Shown: piece by piece, positions 22,265-34,382 of the stretch | Position numbering within the stretch: the first letter of the stretch is position 1 | Layout of the letters: every line of letters begins with the position of its first letter | From: Salvator merianae | Taxonomy: Eukaryota > Chordata > Lepidosauria > Squamata > Teiidae | Reading direction: 5' to 3' | DNA length: 64,000 nucleotides | Assembly: GCA_003586115.2 (NCBI GenBank) | Contig: QVOM02000103.1 | Location: 6,547,738-6,611,737, forward strand | Made by a program: the position numbers and the translations under genes | The notes under the pieces: generated by a model | Seen by the model: the letters and a program-made list of their open reading frames with translations, nothing else | Databases searched by the model: none | Told to the model about the DNA's origin: nothing

Positions 22265-22685
22265 TCAGGTCATTTCTGCACTTCACAGTAGTTCAGTTTA
22301 GGTGGAGACCCAATCCTTCCTACTCTGATATATTGCAGACCTCTTTAAAGAAGTTACTGGCATACTAGTGGCGGTAAACCAGACCATGAACGAATGTGGA
22401 TGGCACATGCCTCCACATGCCACCGGTATACTAAGGGGGTCCATGATACATGTCTCTGTAGTTCAGTATACCATGGGAAGGCATTTCAGTGATGCAACAA
22501 GGTGCAACCTTTGACTATTGGAGCCTTCAGAGATGGCTCCAAAGCAGGCACAAGCTTCAGAACAGATGCGGGGGCTGGGACAGAATAGCTGTCCTGATGT
22601 TCTGGTCCAGGGACAGATCTTTTCTCACCTGGCGTGGATTCCTTGGACTGGATCAGCATGGCACATTTTGATCCAGTTCACTAAA
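22265..22685. mobile_element. MITE-like fragment with GGTCATTTCTGCACTT end
   Basis: The left end AGGTCATTTCTGCACTTCAC matches the shared MITE terminus. The interior resembles 4490-4750 and 59130-59270. No inverted right end was found, so it is truncated or diverged. Confidence 0.45.
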
Positions 22686-23966
22686 GTCAATATGTTACAG
22701 GCAGTTTTTTTTCTTTTTTTTTTCTCTTATTACCTGATGTTTCTTCAAGAATGCAACCATTCCTGAATGATCTATTTTCTGACATTCATTTCTAAATTTT
22801 GTTTACTTGTTATTACTTGTCCAACAGAGTTTTCCACTGTGGGTTCCCCCCCCCGCCCCATCCCGTAAAAAGAATTCTGATGTGATTCCATAAAGAAACT
22901 ATTTTACACTATGATTTAATCATTGTTCATATATACTGGTTTGCATTGGAAATTTGTAGCACATTAAAGCCAAAATGGAGGAGGGCAAACAGAATAAAAG
23001 CTTGCCAGTTGTTCATATGCCAACTGCTCATATGCCATAATTTTAGAAATTATCCAGGATCTGGAGGACAGTCAGAGCAGAATGTGAGAAAAGGAAATGC
23101 TTGGAGTAACTAAATGGTACTTCTTTCTAGTCATGTATACAGTATATTCACTATGAAAACTGAATTGAAATGAGCATATCATAGGTCACCCAATGAGTAT
23201 ATTAAATTCAATGTACTTTTTCAGACTCATATGAGACTTACTATTTGGAGGAGGGACATTGTTTGCAGAAACAAAACTATGTAATTTTTGTAAACTCAAG
23301 GGAGCAAAGTATATGTATTTTTTTTTTTTTTTTGTAATCCTTCGATTCTGATTTTCCACATCATAGGCAAAATCATCTGTGCAACATCAGTGAAAACAAT
23401 TAACTGTTGGCTGATGAATCATTGCCCCCATTTTGCATCACACCACAGGACATTATAGGAAACATAATCAGCACTTTGAAATTCATTCTCACATTCCTCA
23501 AAGGAAGATGATGACAAATGTAGTAACACTTTGGGGAATATCAAAGCCTTGCTATTTCATTCTAGAATTCAGCTTCTCAGAGAAATGAAACACTGACATA
23601 ACGATATGATCCAGTGATATACTTTTCATTCCTATTGAAATGTTTCATTTATTTTCCTTTTCATTATTTAAAATCTCATGCACAATAAATTAGATAAGAA
23701 ATGCAAAGTGCGTTGTACACTGAAAAGTTGCATAAAATTATTGTTACAATAGTTCACCAGAATAACGTTAGTACTTAGTACTAATGTAGCACTGTGAGTG
23801 ATCAAAGCACTTAACCTGCATTATCTCATTCATCAATGACATTACATGGGTACCACTTGGCTTTTTTTCCTTCCTAGTCATACCTTGCACTGGGGAGTGA
23901 AAGGAGGGCACAAGAAATATATCCTCAGGTAACAAGCTTCCATATTTGTTACACTTGCCAGTTTCT
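22686..23966. other. intronic stretch, nothing recognised
   Basis: AT-rich, with a T17 run near 23317-23333 and a short direct repeat (GTTCATATGCCAACTG then GCTCATATGCC) near 23012. No gene was seen. Confidence 0.4.
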
Positions 23967-23969
23967 TTA

Positions 23970-24113
23970 GGCTATTCTGTACTGGCCAGTATACTGGACC
24001 AGCAAGCATACTAGGAGCTTCCCTACCACATGCTGGTATAGTGTAAGGGAGGCTCTGCCTGAGACTTCCCTTACATTGGCTGGTCCGGTATACCAGCCAG
24101 TGCGGAATTGCCC
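23970..24113. mobile_element. Harbinger-like palindromic MITE, family B, 144 bp
   Basis: Ends GGCTATTCTGTACTGGCC and GGCCAGTGCGGAATTGCCC-type (CCAGCCAGTGCGGAATTGCCC region to 24113) are inverted. Arms continue with GTATACTGGACCAGC against GCTGGTCCGGTATACC. Flanks are TTA (23967-23969) and TTT, a probable decayed TTA duplication. Confidence 0.75.
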
Positions 24114-24116
24114 TTT

Positions 24117-25720
24117 GTTATTATGGCTATAGTTGTCATATGTAAAAGAACAATCCCTGTACAATTTTGTCACTCTAATGCTTCTACTAGCCATCATGTT
24201 CTTGAGGCTACTTTGCTGTAATTCAGTTAAAGAAAACATTATAGCTCTCATTTTAATGTAATTGTGGAATAGATATTCCACTTCCAAAATATCATCTCTA
24301 GTAATCCTAACAGAAATAACTCTATTTTTTTTTTTCCAGATTTTATAAATCTTTCACATTGTAGCTTGGCTGTCTCGCTGTTTTGGCTGTCTGAACTGTG
24401 AGGAGATATTTCAGAAGCCTTCCTTCTGCTCCCTGGTGCAGTGCACAACCAGGGAGCAAAAGAAAACCAAAGAAAAAAAGGCAGTTTGGACCATGGATCT
24501 CAATCAATTGCACATGCCTACTTTGTAAAATTCTGTATTCTATCATTTTTACTGTTAAACTGTCCATACATGAGCACATGGCAGCTATTTTCTATGTTGA
24601 CAATGTGTTGAGTGACTGGATGTCCTCCACTGTGAGCTTAGGGGAAATGACATTTGTTTCTTTCCTGTACTTTTGAAACTGTAGGCAGAAGGGAAGAAGT
24701 GCTACTTAGGACATATCTTCTTTTTTTATCACTGTTGTAACTCACCATGAGATCTTTGGATATAAACAAACAAATCATTGCTGGAAAGGCTTGCCTAGAA
24801 AGGCAAACAGAAGTTCTTAAAGAGCAGAATATTTGGACTGCAACTTATGCTGTTAGCATTTCATATGTTAATGACTGCAATCCTAAACAAATTGACATGA
24901 GTGAAAATCACTGTTCAACAAGCAGGGAGGAATGCTCTGTTAAATTGCTGTAGTTTGGGAAAGGACTACAGATCGCATGATTCTTATTCACAGTGGGCAT
25001 CATAGTCCAAAAAAGGAGATTATTCAGGCTATGAGTTCAGAAGTCAATACAAATTTATTTATTTTATTTTAGAGTTTGTATCCCACCCTTCACCAGAAGG
25101 TTCCAGGGCAGCTCACAACAATAAAAAGATATAGAATATTTAAGATATCACCCTCCTTTCCCATTTGAGTAAATGATACCATTCTAAATTAGTGAGATAC
25201 AATATTCCTCAGAAATAAGATTTGGAATATTGCTGTATATGTAATCAGCTGTATATGTAATCATCCCTGATCAATACCCAAGCACCCCTCCACATATGCC
25301 TACATGCTGTATATACAGGCTTTGAACTACCTAATACTGGAACAGTAGCCAATGTACTACCTTGTCTTTATGGAAGATGCAAAATTGTGTCTCTAGACAA
25401 AAGATAGCTTATTTGGATGTATTTTCTGGCTGATGTAGCTACTATGAGGAAGTATGATAGTATTCAGAGAGGAAGCTTATTTATGGGATTGAAGGATGGT
25501 AGAGAAGGATAGAAGGTAGAGAAATGGTATGATTGAGGGCTTTTAACTAGATCAGTCACCAGAATCACATTCCAGGCAGGTGCTAGGTTGAGCAATGTTT
25601 GCAGAGAAGCAGCAGCACAGATATAAATGATTCTGTTTTGCAACTGGTAATGAAGAAATGCTTCCTTGGGATCTCTACAAGCCATTTAGTTATTTTTGTA
25701 TATTATGTTCATGATGTACC
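24117..25720. other. intronic stretch with a probable LINE tail at 25050-25150
   Basis: Segment 25050-25150 (TTTATTTATTTTATTTTAGAG, then TGTATCCCACCCTTC, then GGGCAGCTCACAACA, quoted as blocks) looks like the complement of an L2-type 3' tail. The remainder has no recognised gene. Confidence 0.4.
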
Positions 25721-25723
25721 TTA

Positions 25724-26920
25724 GGCCGCGTTCTGACACGGCGTTTAATCAGTTTACAGGCTGTCTTCAGTTCCCGCTGGCCCAACATGATCTTGCCGTT
25801 CTGTAGTTTTTCTGGACTAAATTGGTGAAATCCGGACTACTTTGTATTCGGATTTAATGAGTTCTCAAGCCGTTCCAGATCGCTAGCCCGCTTTACTTTG
25901 CGATGTGGGAACGGGGAAGGAGACTATTTGGAAGGGACCATACTTTGGGGGGGGCATGCAGAGGGAGGGATCCCCATTTTGTCCTGTCCAATGACAGACT
26001 TTGTGGGTGGGCAGGAAGCGCAGTAGTTTCCTCTGCTTCCATTATCCCTCCTTCCGTTGCTGCCAGGGGAAAAGAAACCATCCTCCTTTTTACTTTGCTA
26101 AGCTGCGGTCCTTTCTCTTTCTTTATTCCCTATTCGACACTGCCAGGAAGAAACTAAAGGCTTCCTCCACTTCCGTCTGCTCTTTAAACCAAAAAATAAA
26201 CTGTGCTTGTTTGGGGTTACAGTCCTCTTGCCCCAACAAAGAACCCACTCAAGATGAGTTTTGCCATCGGCAGCACACAGCTATACAGCAGGGACACATG
26301 CCGCTGCGGATATCTCGGGGGGGAGATGAGGCAGAGTTCATTTGTTGGCGATGAACTGCACTATCAAGATAATAAAGCCCCTCCACGTTCCCTCCCCACG
26401 TTTCCCCTTCGTCACAGACCTCTCCCTGCTTTTGCACTAATTTTAAATTGTGCAATTGTGCAAAAGTGCACTTGCAAGGGAGCAGAAATTGGCATCGGCC
26501 CTTTAAAAAGCTTAATTGTGTGGTACACATAGTTTTAAAGTTCTGCTTGTGTAGATAGAGGCTGTAGTGGGGAGAAGGAACAAATGGCGAATGACTAGTA
26601 ACGCTGCCAAATGAATCCATGTTCTGAGGCAGCAGCAGGGACATACAGAGAGCGGAGCTTGACTTTCCCATCCCTGTGATGTCAAGATTTGAATGTTGGG
26701 ACTGCAGTCAATCACTGACTGCACAGGGAGGAGAATTTGACGAGGGGTGGAGGCAGAAAAGGTACTGTTTCTCCGTGCCAAGCATGGGAAATATCAGTGT
26801 GGGAACGAGCAAGTACGAACTGAGTCCGTGTTAAACTGTAACTGTGGGAACGATCAGAAGATGAATTCAGTCCTTGTACTCTTCTGATATGGATTAAATT
26901 TACGATGTCAGACCGTGGCC
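25724..26920 (+). mobile_element. non-autonomous DNA transposon, family F copy 2 (PIF/Harbinger-like), 1.2 kb
   Basis: Left end GGCCGCGTTCTGACA and right end TGTCAGACCGTGGCC are inverted repeats with one mismatch. They are flanked by identical TTA trinucleotides at 25721-25723 and 26921-26923. A 3-bp TTA duplication with GG-starting ends is the pattern of PIF/Harbinger elements. It is CpG-richer and less decayed than copy 1 (2813-4247) and opposite in orientation. No transposase is encoded; the longest frame (140 codons, minus strand) has no recognised domain. Confidence 0.8.
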
Positions 26921-26923
26921 TTA

Positions 26924-28545
26924 GATACTACATCATGAATTTATGATTGGCTATGCTTTTATTTGTGTACTTCAGGTACAGGCTGGTTCAGCAATCACCA
27001 ACTTCCTCAGGTAGAGTTAGAGAGAGAGAGAATGCTTGATAATACCATGTATGTCAAACAGATGTTGTAGGGCCTGATGTATTTAATAGTTTTCCCACTG
27101 AAGGGAATAATTTATAAAATTAAGAGGTCAGTAGGAGAGTTGAATAATTCAATGAAGTGGCTTTCCCTGATGGTCAGGAGAATTCAGGCATCACAGCTGA
27201 GATTTGCATATGGATAGGAAGATTGAGTGTTGGTTCCTTACTAAAGGTTGCATGGTTTCAGTATTCCCCTCTGCATTTTGAAGGGCGGGAGTTCTGCAGT
27301 TTGAACACAGTTTAAGCTCTGTACGTGAAACTGCTTCTTGATCATAGCAGTCCAGGATGCCAGTGAATTCCACATCTATGTGTATCCTGAATTGTTTTTT
27401 ATCATTTTATTCATTTACTACATTTCTATAATCAACAAATAACTACAGGTTCTCTGGGCAGCTCACAATAAAAATATACTAAAATAATAATATATAAAAA
27501 CAGTGTAACAAAGAACTATACACAAAAGTAAAAAGACAGTTAAGGACTGGAAGGGATAAAAAGGCTATATTTAAGTAAATAGTTCACTGAGATTCTTTGT
27601 CCTCCATCAGAGGAGGGCATGGATTTTTTATTGTTTGTCTCTACAAAACCATTCTTAAATACAGCAGTTGTCCAAATAAAGGCAGATTGGTGTTACAATT
27701 CTAGATAATACAAGAAAAGCTTCCATCAAGTATTCCTTACACTTTTTGGGCTCAGCTGGAGGCAGACCTACCTGCATGGGATGCCTTCATCACAAAGAAG
27801 AGATGTTGCACTCTGTATATGTGTTTGTGTGTACATGCACACACTCAATAAAATCTCTGGGTCTTTACACAGTTGCCTGAGAGACAGTTCCAGGTGGATC
27901 ATGGGAATGGATTATTTGCACCGGGATCCACTGTAGCTATCCTGGAGGTGGACCAAAGCATTCCTGAGTCTTACTTGGTATGGATAAGTTGAAAGCTGTC
28001 CCAAGCTGTCCCATGGCATCAGGAGTGGTGTGAATGCAACACTTCTGGGTGTTACCTCCTGACCAGATTCGCCCTGCCCACACAGACACACATCCCCTTG
28101 CCCAATCACAGCTGGGCTGGGCAGGATATCTAACGTCCAAACACGAGGCCAGGAAACAAACTAGAGCCAGCCATTCATATGCCAACCACTGCTGGACAGG
28201 AATGGGAATGTTCCTGTGCCCAACATGTGAAAGACCTGAACTGTCCTGGTTGATGTCTGTCCTGGAATTGTCTGCATAGACAATTCTAGTTAGGTAACTG
28301 TGAACCTGCCGCAGGAAGTAAACTTGGAGAGAAGGCAAAAACAGGAATTGTCTGTAGAAACCTGCACACTGAAATAGAAAATATAGTTGGTAGTCTTCTT
28401 TTGTTTTAATACATTCTACTAAGTGTTAACAAAATAATTCTGTATTTCCTTAGAAATTTCTCAAATTTAAAAGTGATAATGAAATATTTCCATTCCCTTA
28501 TTTTCCCAAACTGAATATTTTTACATATAGTTGTATTTAACACTG
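26924..28545. other. intronic stretch with repeat fragments
   Basis: 27395-27500 (TTTTATCATTTTATTCATTT, then TCTGGGCAGCTCACAAT) resembles a reversed L2-type 3' tail, like 25050. A possible MITE spans about 27880-28290: GAGACAGTTCCAGGTGGATC near the left and a GGACAG/ATTGTCTGCATAG segment near the right are weakly inverted. No gene was seen. Confidence 0.35.
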
Positions 28546-28548
28546 TAA

Positions 28549-28728
28549 GGGTGATTCTGCACTGGACTTTATACTGGACCAGCCAACGTACGAGAAGCCT
28601 CATTTCTGCATGCTACTGTAGTCTAAGGGGGGCCCTGGGCAGGTCCTTCCTTAGAACATACCAGCATGCAGAAGGGAGGCTCCTAATCAGCTTGCTGGTC
28701 CAGTATACTGGCCAGTGCAGAATCACTC
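28549..28728. mobile_element. Harbinger-like palindromic MITE, family B, 180 bp, with TAA duplication
   Basis: Left end GGGTGATTCTGCACTGG and right end CCAGTGCAGAATCACTC are inverted with one mismatch. TAA lies immediately outside both ends (28546-28548 and 28729-28731). Arms include TATACTGGACCAGC against GCTGGTCCAGTATACTGG. This is the clearest copy of the family. Confidence 0.85.
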
Positions 28729-28914
28729 TAAATTTAGAAACTTATTGTGCTCTGCATTTCCTCTCTACAGACCTAACAGGTGAAGATTATCTTTTTTAGG
28801 AGCAATGGTTATATCTAACAGAAATCTTGTTCAGACAGCATATCACTAATTACAGCGACATATATGTCTCAGGGGTTGCTGTTTGCTAAGGGCAAAGTAG
28901 GCAGTACCTAACTC

Positions 28915-29297
28915 AGGGCCTTTTTGCACTTGATACTAGGGAGCGTCAGGGATGCTCACTAGTCAAGTGCCTCCACACTGCGTGCAGACCCTCGCAATCA
29001 GGGGCAGACTATGGCTGCTTCCAATTGCTACCTGCTGTGGAGCACAAAATCATGCTTCCAGTAAACTGCGGTCACACTTGCTTCCGGGCGTGAACACAGA
29101 GTGGTGTAGCTGTGCCTGCACCATTATGCAGCATTACCACTTGCCATGGTAGCGTCCAGAAACTTCCCAGCTGCTGTCATGGCACAGGACACCAGCAAGA
29201 TGCCAGCATTCACACTGTCTCCGCACTGCGCGGTCTGTTCCACTGTAGAACCAGATAATTATCCGGTTCTGCAGTGGAAAGTGTGAACAGGCCCTCA
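28915..29297. mobile_element. MITE, family D, about 380 bp
   Basis: Left end CAGGGCCTTTTTGCACTT and right end AGTGTGAACAGGCCCTCAG form an imperfect inverted pair. The interior has the core TGCCATGGTAGCGTCC and CTGCTGTCATGGCA found in the other family D copies. CpG dinucleotides are frequent. Confidence 0.65.
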
Positions 29298-31602
29298 GTA
29301 GCTTAACATGTAACATAAGATGTGCCATAAGATGGAATGATAAGAGTTTCTGTACAAGAGAACTGATGTGCTTTTCACAACTACTGTGATAAGAGAAATG
29401 CTTGAGAATGAAAACACTGTATACAGATGTTTTTCCTATGTTTAATGCTTATAGCATTAAAAACTTATTTATTCACTTGCTTTTTGAATGTGGTGTTTTG
29501 TAAAATGTTAGAGTGCACCAAATGTGTGATTTTCTTTTTAGAAGGATGCTTCTTTTTATGTTATGAAACCACTTTGTGTCCTTTGACAATATAAAGCTGT
29601 ATTTTAACAAACCTCTTCTTATGTATTATTTACAGTTCTGCCTGCTTTGTTCCTGTTTCAATGATGTGTAGGGTAATTTCAGAGAATTTTAACATACTTT
29701 AGTAATGCTGGTGTTAGCAGCAGGGGAAGAAAGATGACTCAGTTTAATGTATGGGAAGAGGATGAAGTAGTAGCTTACAAATAAGGAGAAATCGTTGAAA
29801 GGAAACTGGTGATTGCATATTGAAATGCCCTTATATATTGTTTTTATTTCAATTTGATGGTTACCAAATTTGTACCTTTGTTTTGATTTTGTGCCAGCTG
29901 TTTAAACTCCAGGTATGTTTAGGAGATGATCTTGATGAAAGAAAAGAGGTCCATGTGTTTCTCTGTACATATATCTTTGATTGTTCAGCATTGTTTTTAG
30001 TAAAGGGCCACCAAATACCTTTGAGAAACTTAAAAGATAGCAAGGCATGTGAGCAGCTGTATCCCCTGTTTCTTCAGCGTTTGGTGTTGCTTGTAGAGAG
30101 TATATGCTGTAGTTAGTGCTGTAAATCATATTGTTGCAAGTTTAAAAAGGGGGATAGGGTGTGGTTCCCTCGTGCATTAGCTTTGCAGACTTCATCTCTA
30201 AAATGGACATGCTTTCTTACCAGTAATATTTAATTCCTTTATTTGGAAGGCATGTGATATAACCTGCCTTCTGGTTTTGTTTATTTTTTTGAGGTTTGCA
30301 TTCTGTACTAATATGTGTCCTTCTGGGTTTGATTAGTAGTCCATTTAGTCCAACATCCTGTTTTCTTACTGAGTTGCTGCTTCCTTTCATAGCATAGGTG
30401 TAGTCTGCATTACATTGATCGCTGAGCACTGATGTGCATGGATGATATTATTTATTATTGCAGAGAATTTATAAAATCACATTCTGTTTCTACTGTTTTA
30501 TATTTATATGTGGAATGTCTTATCTGAGCACTAGTTAGCCACTCAGTGAAAGCATTTAAAAATGACATCAAGCAACAATATTCACCCAAATGAACAAAGA
30601 AATTGAATAAGGATGTTTATCAGCATACTATGCATACAAGATTTTATAGCAGTATGAGCTGTGCTAGCACATTACAAGATCCTTTATAGCAGCACACAGT
30701 ATGCATATAAATTATGCCAGGCTGCTGCTAGAAATCGGGAGGGGTGATTGGCCCACATTTTAATGTGAAGTTAAACTAATGAAATTCTCAGAACCATGTG
30801 CAAAGAGAAACATGACCTTTTCAAATTTTTCAGTGCAGGTCTCTGGCCAAAAATGCACACAGAATCATGTGCATGGAGGAAAGAAGCTTAATGTTACATT
30901 ACATAGAATAAAATACAGAAATGTATAAAAGTGCGTATAAAATATGTTTTTTCCCCAGAAGTATGCACACAGAAACGTAAGAGAAAAAAAAGAGAGAGAA
31001 AAACTGTGGGGAAAATGAAGTTGAAATTCTTACAGTTCCCAGCAGGATCACTGTGAACTATTGTTTCCTTTATATTATGCAAGATCTTCTCCATGACAAC
31101 GATGTTCCTACACGTTTACAACCCAGTGATTCTCCAGTGGAATATTATGAGAATTCCATAGATTTTCTTGAGACCTCTGCTTTTTCTGGTGTGAATAACA
31201 GCAAGTCTGATATTGTCTGAGTATATCATAGGCATTTTAATATATGATTTTAATAATTAGAAGTTTGGAATATCTATATCAGTTTTATGTTTTTGGAATG
31301 TTAGTGTATTACCCTTCATAAAAATCTGAAGGTGGTTTCAAACAAGAATGAAGCAATGAAAACAAAAACAATGCACATATAAAGCAATGCATATTAAAAA
31401 TCAAAAGAAGGATCAAGTATGAATAGCTAGTGAAAACCTTACAAATATGTTTTAAAGAAGCACAAAAATACCAACAATGTTTGGTTAGTTATGTAAGGAA
31501 GGAACCAACGTAAATGATCAATAAAATCTTGATTAAATGTCATAAAACAAAGAGAAAGCAAGATTTCTATAAATTTTAAACTGTAGAAATTTAATACAGT
31601 AA

Positions 31603-31605
<3 letters not shown>
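29298..31605. other. intronic stretch, nothing recognised
   Basis: AT-rich, stop-dense sequence. Short frames at 29820-30129 on both strands show no family. No transposon ends were noted. Confidence 0.45.
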
Positions 31606-31652
<47 letters not shown>

Positions 31653-31667
31653 CACACACACACACAC
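31606..31667. repeat. compound microsatellite (AT)n(CA)n
   Basis: About 40 bp of alternating AT followed by about 20 bp of ACAC with one interruption (ATACACATACACAC). Confidence 0.95.
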
Positions 31668-32664
31668 TCCAATAATCAAGGAGTCTCTTCCAAAGACTAT
31701 GTGGGAGGAACATATCTCATTAGAAGGTACTCCATTCAACAGAGAACTACCATTCCCTTAAAAGAAAACAGCCTTAAAAGCAGGCTCATATTTGAAGTTA
31801 TCCATACATGGACCACTGTCCCTGGACTACTTCTGACCAGCAGTGGCCTAACTGGTGTGTTAGCTGAAGCTAACAAAAGTTGATTATCCACAACGTTACA
31901 GAGAGAACAAATATACATTCTAAGACTCAGAATGTAAGTATCAAGAGCCTTGATTAAAGGGCTGCTGTCTTATTGAGCAGGAAGTTGAGTCTGTGAGGAT
32001 GAGATGGAAATTTTGAAACTTATGGTGCTGGATATAGAGAATGAGTCAGCAGCTAGTTCTTTAGAAGAAGACATGGCAGGTGGCAGAAATAACATAAGGT
32101 GTTAAGCCAAACAGGAAAGAGCTCTCTACTTTGGTTCTAGTTGCACGAGAAAATTTACTGCTTACTACTGAGAGCAAGAAGAATTCTAAGGTTCCAGTCC
32201 TATGTATATTTATATGCAGTGGTGGTTTGTGGATCATTTCCACAAGGTCAAGAAGGGTAGGATGAGTCTCTAGTTGGAAGCCATGTTGATCCCTTTTGCC
32301 CAATGGAAAAGGAGCAAGGAATCTGTGCTATTAACATAGAATAGTTATCATTAATACAGAAGGACTAAATTCTAAGAAGACATACATAAGACTGGTTTGT
32401 AGAATTCTAAAACTTGAACTCAGGACCTAGCAATTGTAATAAAGATGACAAATTTTAGCCCGGCTTTAGACAACTCCTGTTTTTTAACTGTGCAGCATCA
32501 CATATACTAAGTTCAATATATACTAATATTTTGCAGATTCTTAGGTATACTAGTTCAAAATGATCAGGACAGTTTATTTCTTATTACCATTGCTATCATT
32601 GTTCTAGTAACAGCTTAAGGTACTCAAGTAGAATGTGCTCATTTGCTTTGTATTTTCCCAACAG
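31668..32664 (+). other. LDB2: end of the LDB2 intron before the first visible exon
   Basis: Unique-looking sequence ending in a pyrimidine-rich tract, TTTGCTTTGTATTTTCCCAA, then CAG. The splice acceptor AG is at 32663-32664. Confidence 0.7.
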
Positions 32665-32837
32665 CAATTGGAAGGACCCTCATTCCTCGTTATTTTAGCA
32701 CTGTCTTTGAAGGAGGTGTGACAGACCTGTATTACATCCTCAAGCACTCAAAAGAATCTTACCACAACTCCTCCATCACAGTGGACTGTGATCAATGCAC
32801 CATGGTCACGCAACATGGAAAACCAATGTTTACAAAG
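32665..32837 (+). CDS. LDB2: LDB2 internal exon (self-association domain, part 1)
   Basis: LDB2 is a nuclear adaptor that binds LIM domains of LIM-homeodomain and LMO proteins and bridges them through self-association. This 173-bp exon starts with the last two bases of a Thr codon, then encodes 57 residues beginning IGRTLIPRYFSTVFEGGV and ending TMVTQHGKPMFTK. The acceptor is AG at 32663-32664 after a pyrimidine tract; the donor is AAG followed by GTAATA at 32838. The choice of LDB2 over LDB1 rests on paralogue-specific residues recalled from memory: STVFEGGVTDLYYILKHSKE, where LDB1 has RSIFEGGATELYYVLKHPKE. It lies in the N-terminal LIM-binding-protein dimerisation domain (Pfam LIM_bind). 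No stop or frameshift is present. The preceding exon was not found. Confidence 0.96.
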
Positions 32838-34093
32838 GTAATAGGAAAGAGCAATGTGAAATATGCAACTGTTGCTAGGTTTTCATTTTCTGACTATAAC
32901 AGGTAGTGATATCAATTGCTTTCCTGTTGTTGGTGGAAGTAATTCCAGCTATATCTTAAATTTCAAGTTTCTTTTTAAAAATGTATTTAATAAAATTAAG
33001 TATAGCACAAAGCATAATTCAAAGTGATATTAACTGAATTACTGAAATCAGTATGTCTTGAGAACTTCTAAACATTGTATGCAAACAACAGGGTTCAGTT
33101 CAGCTGAGATTTATTGATTGTAATCACAGGGTATCACCAAATTAAGCAGAGAAGATGGATATTAAATTATTAATAAAAAATAAAATGTAACTAATAAAGT
33201 GTAAAATATTTAAAGCAAGAGTGTGCATTATTAAGTTTGTTATCAGGCAGAGCTGTTATTGTGGCAGGGATATATATTTTGAATGCCCTGAAGACTGCTG
33301 CTACAGTTTTCTGTGCAGCTGTAATCACTCTGATTTCTGTGTAACCTGCCAGTGTAAAGGAAAAATGGCCCATTGATCACACAATAACATAGGAAGTGAA
33401 GGCCCACAAAGTGAGAAACAGTTATTTCCTGTGGCCATTTTCAGGGCATTTTAAAGGGTTTTTTTTTTCCCCTTTTCTTTTCAGTGTTTGATAGCTCCTG
33501 GATCAATTTCAAACACAATATTGCAATCCTCTATTAAAAATCAATCTACTCGAATCTCAGCAGCTGATTCAACAAATAAAACAAATACTAAACGTGCTTC
33601 AGTGAATTTCATGATACAGTTAAATAATTCATCTTTAAAATATTAATCAGGTAGAGATATGTTGAATGACCTTGCTCCTAGCGATAATAAGAAGGGCTTG
33701 TTTGTGTACCTTTGTTGCCTTCTCAGGCTTTAGGTATTGTGTTCAGAGCAACTGAACTAAGCCAGTGTGGCTTTTTGCCAGAGGTCTAATAAGCAAAAGG
33801 GGTTTTGGGGGGTGAGGGTTGAAGTTTGGCCTGGCTGATAAGTTTGATGCTTATTATTGAAATCATTGCATGCTTTTGTTTTCTGTCTGCCTGGTATGAG
33901 AAGTATATTTTGTCTTCTTTTCCCAACACCAGTTCTACCCTAGGTATTTCCCTGCAGCTGAAAATGGCTAGGCACTCATTAAATATCTTGGGTTTGCTGC
34001 CTTCATGGGACTCCAGAAAGAAAGAGACTGTCAAGCAACTTGAGACCACATTCCACAGCTGATGCTTTCAGTTAAAGTTATTGCAGTTCTAGG
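32838..34093 (+). other. LDB2: start of the 22.4-kb LDB2 intron
   Basis: The donor GTAATAGG is at 32838. The following sequence is AT-rich with T and A runs (33459-33471 TTTTTTTTT/CCCC). No repeat family was identified. Confidence 0.6.
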
Positions 34094-34382
34094 TAGGATC
34101 CACATGGCAGGCATACCCTGACACTCCCGCCCTTACAGCAGTAAGCATGCTGTCCATACACATGCTGCCACTCCCAGATGCACAAACATCACAGCTTAGG
34201 AACTTTCATTCCCAGGTTCATTGTGTTCATGAAAATAGGGTAGTGTTATTTAGCAAGTGCAATGGTAAGTGTACTTTGTGGTGGGGGTCTGCCTTTCTCT
34301 CACTCTGGATGAGTGTGGGATTATGTGGACTCCATATCTTTCAGCTTTCACATAGCACCATCAGGATGCCATGTAGATACTA
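34094..34382. mobile_element. MITE, family I (GGATCCACATGGCA ends), 289 bp
   Basis: Left end TAGGATCCACATGGCA and right end TGCCATGTAGATACTA are inverted repeats with two mismatches in 16. A related copy is at 43579-43760. Confidence 0.7.

Noticed and set aside
1..32664. Search for the preceding LDB2 exon (encoding the family's FCLEDGPKRY-type residues)
   Set aside because: No matching translation with splice sites was found by eye; a short exon could have been missed, so absence is not proven.
32643..32906. The open frame read straight through the LDB2 exon into both introns
   Set aside because: The residues outside 32665-32837 do not match LDB2, and canonical AG and GT splice signals sit exactly at the exon edges.
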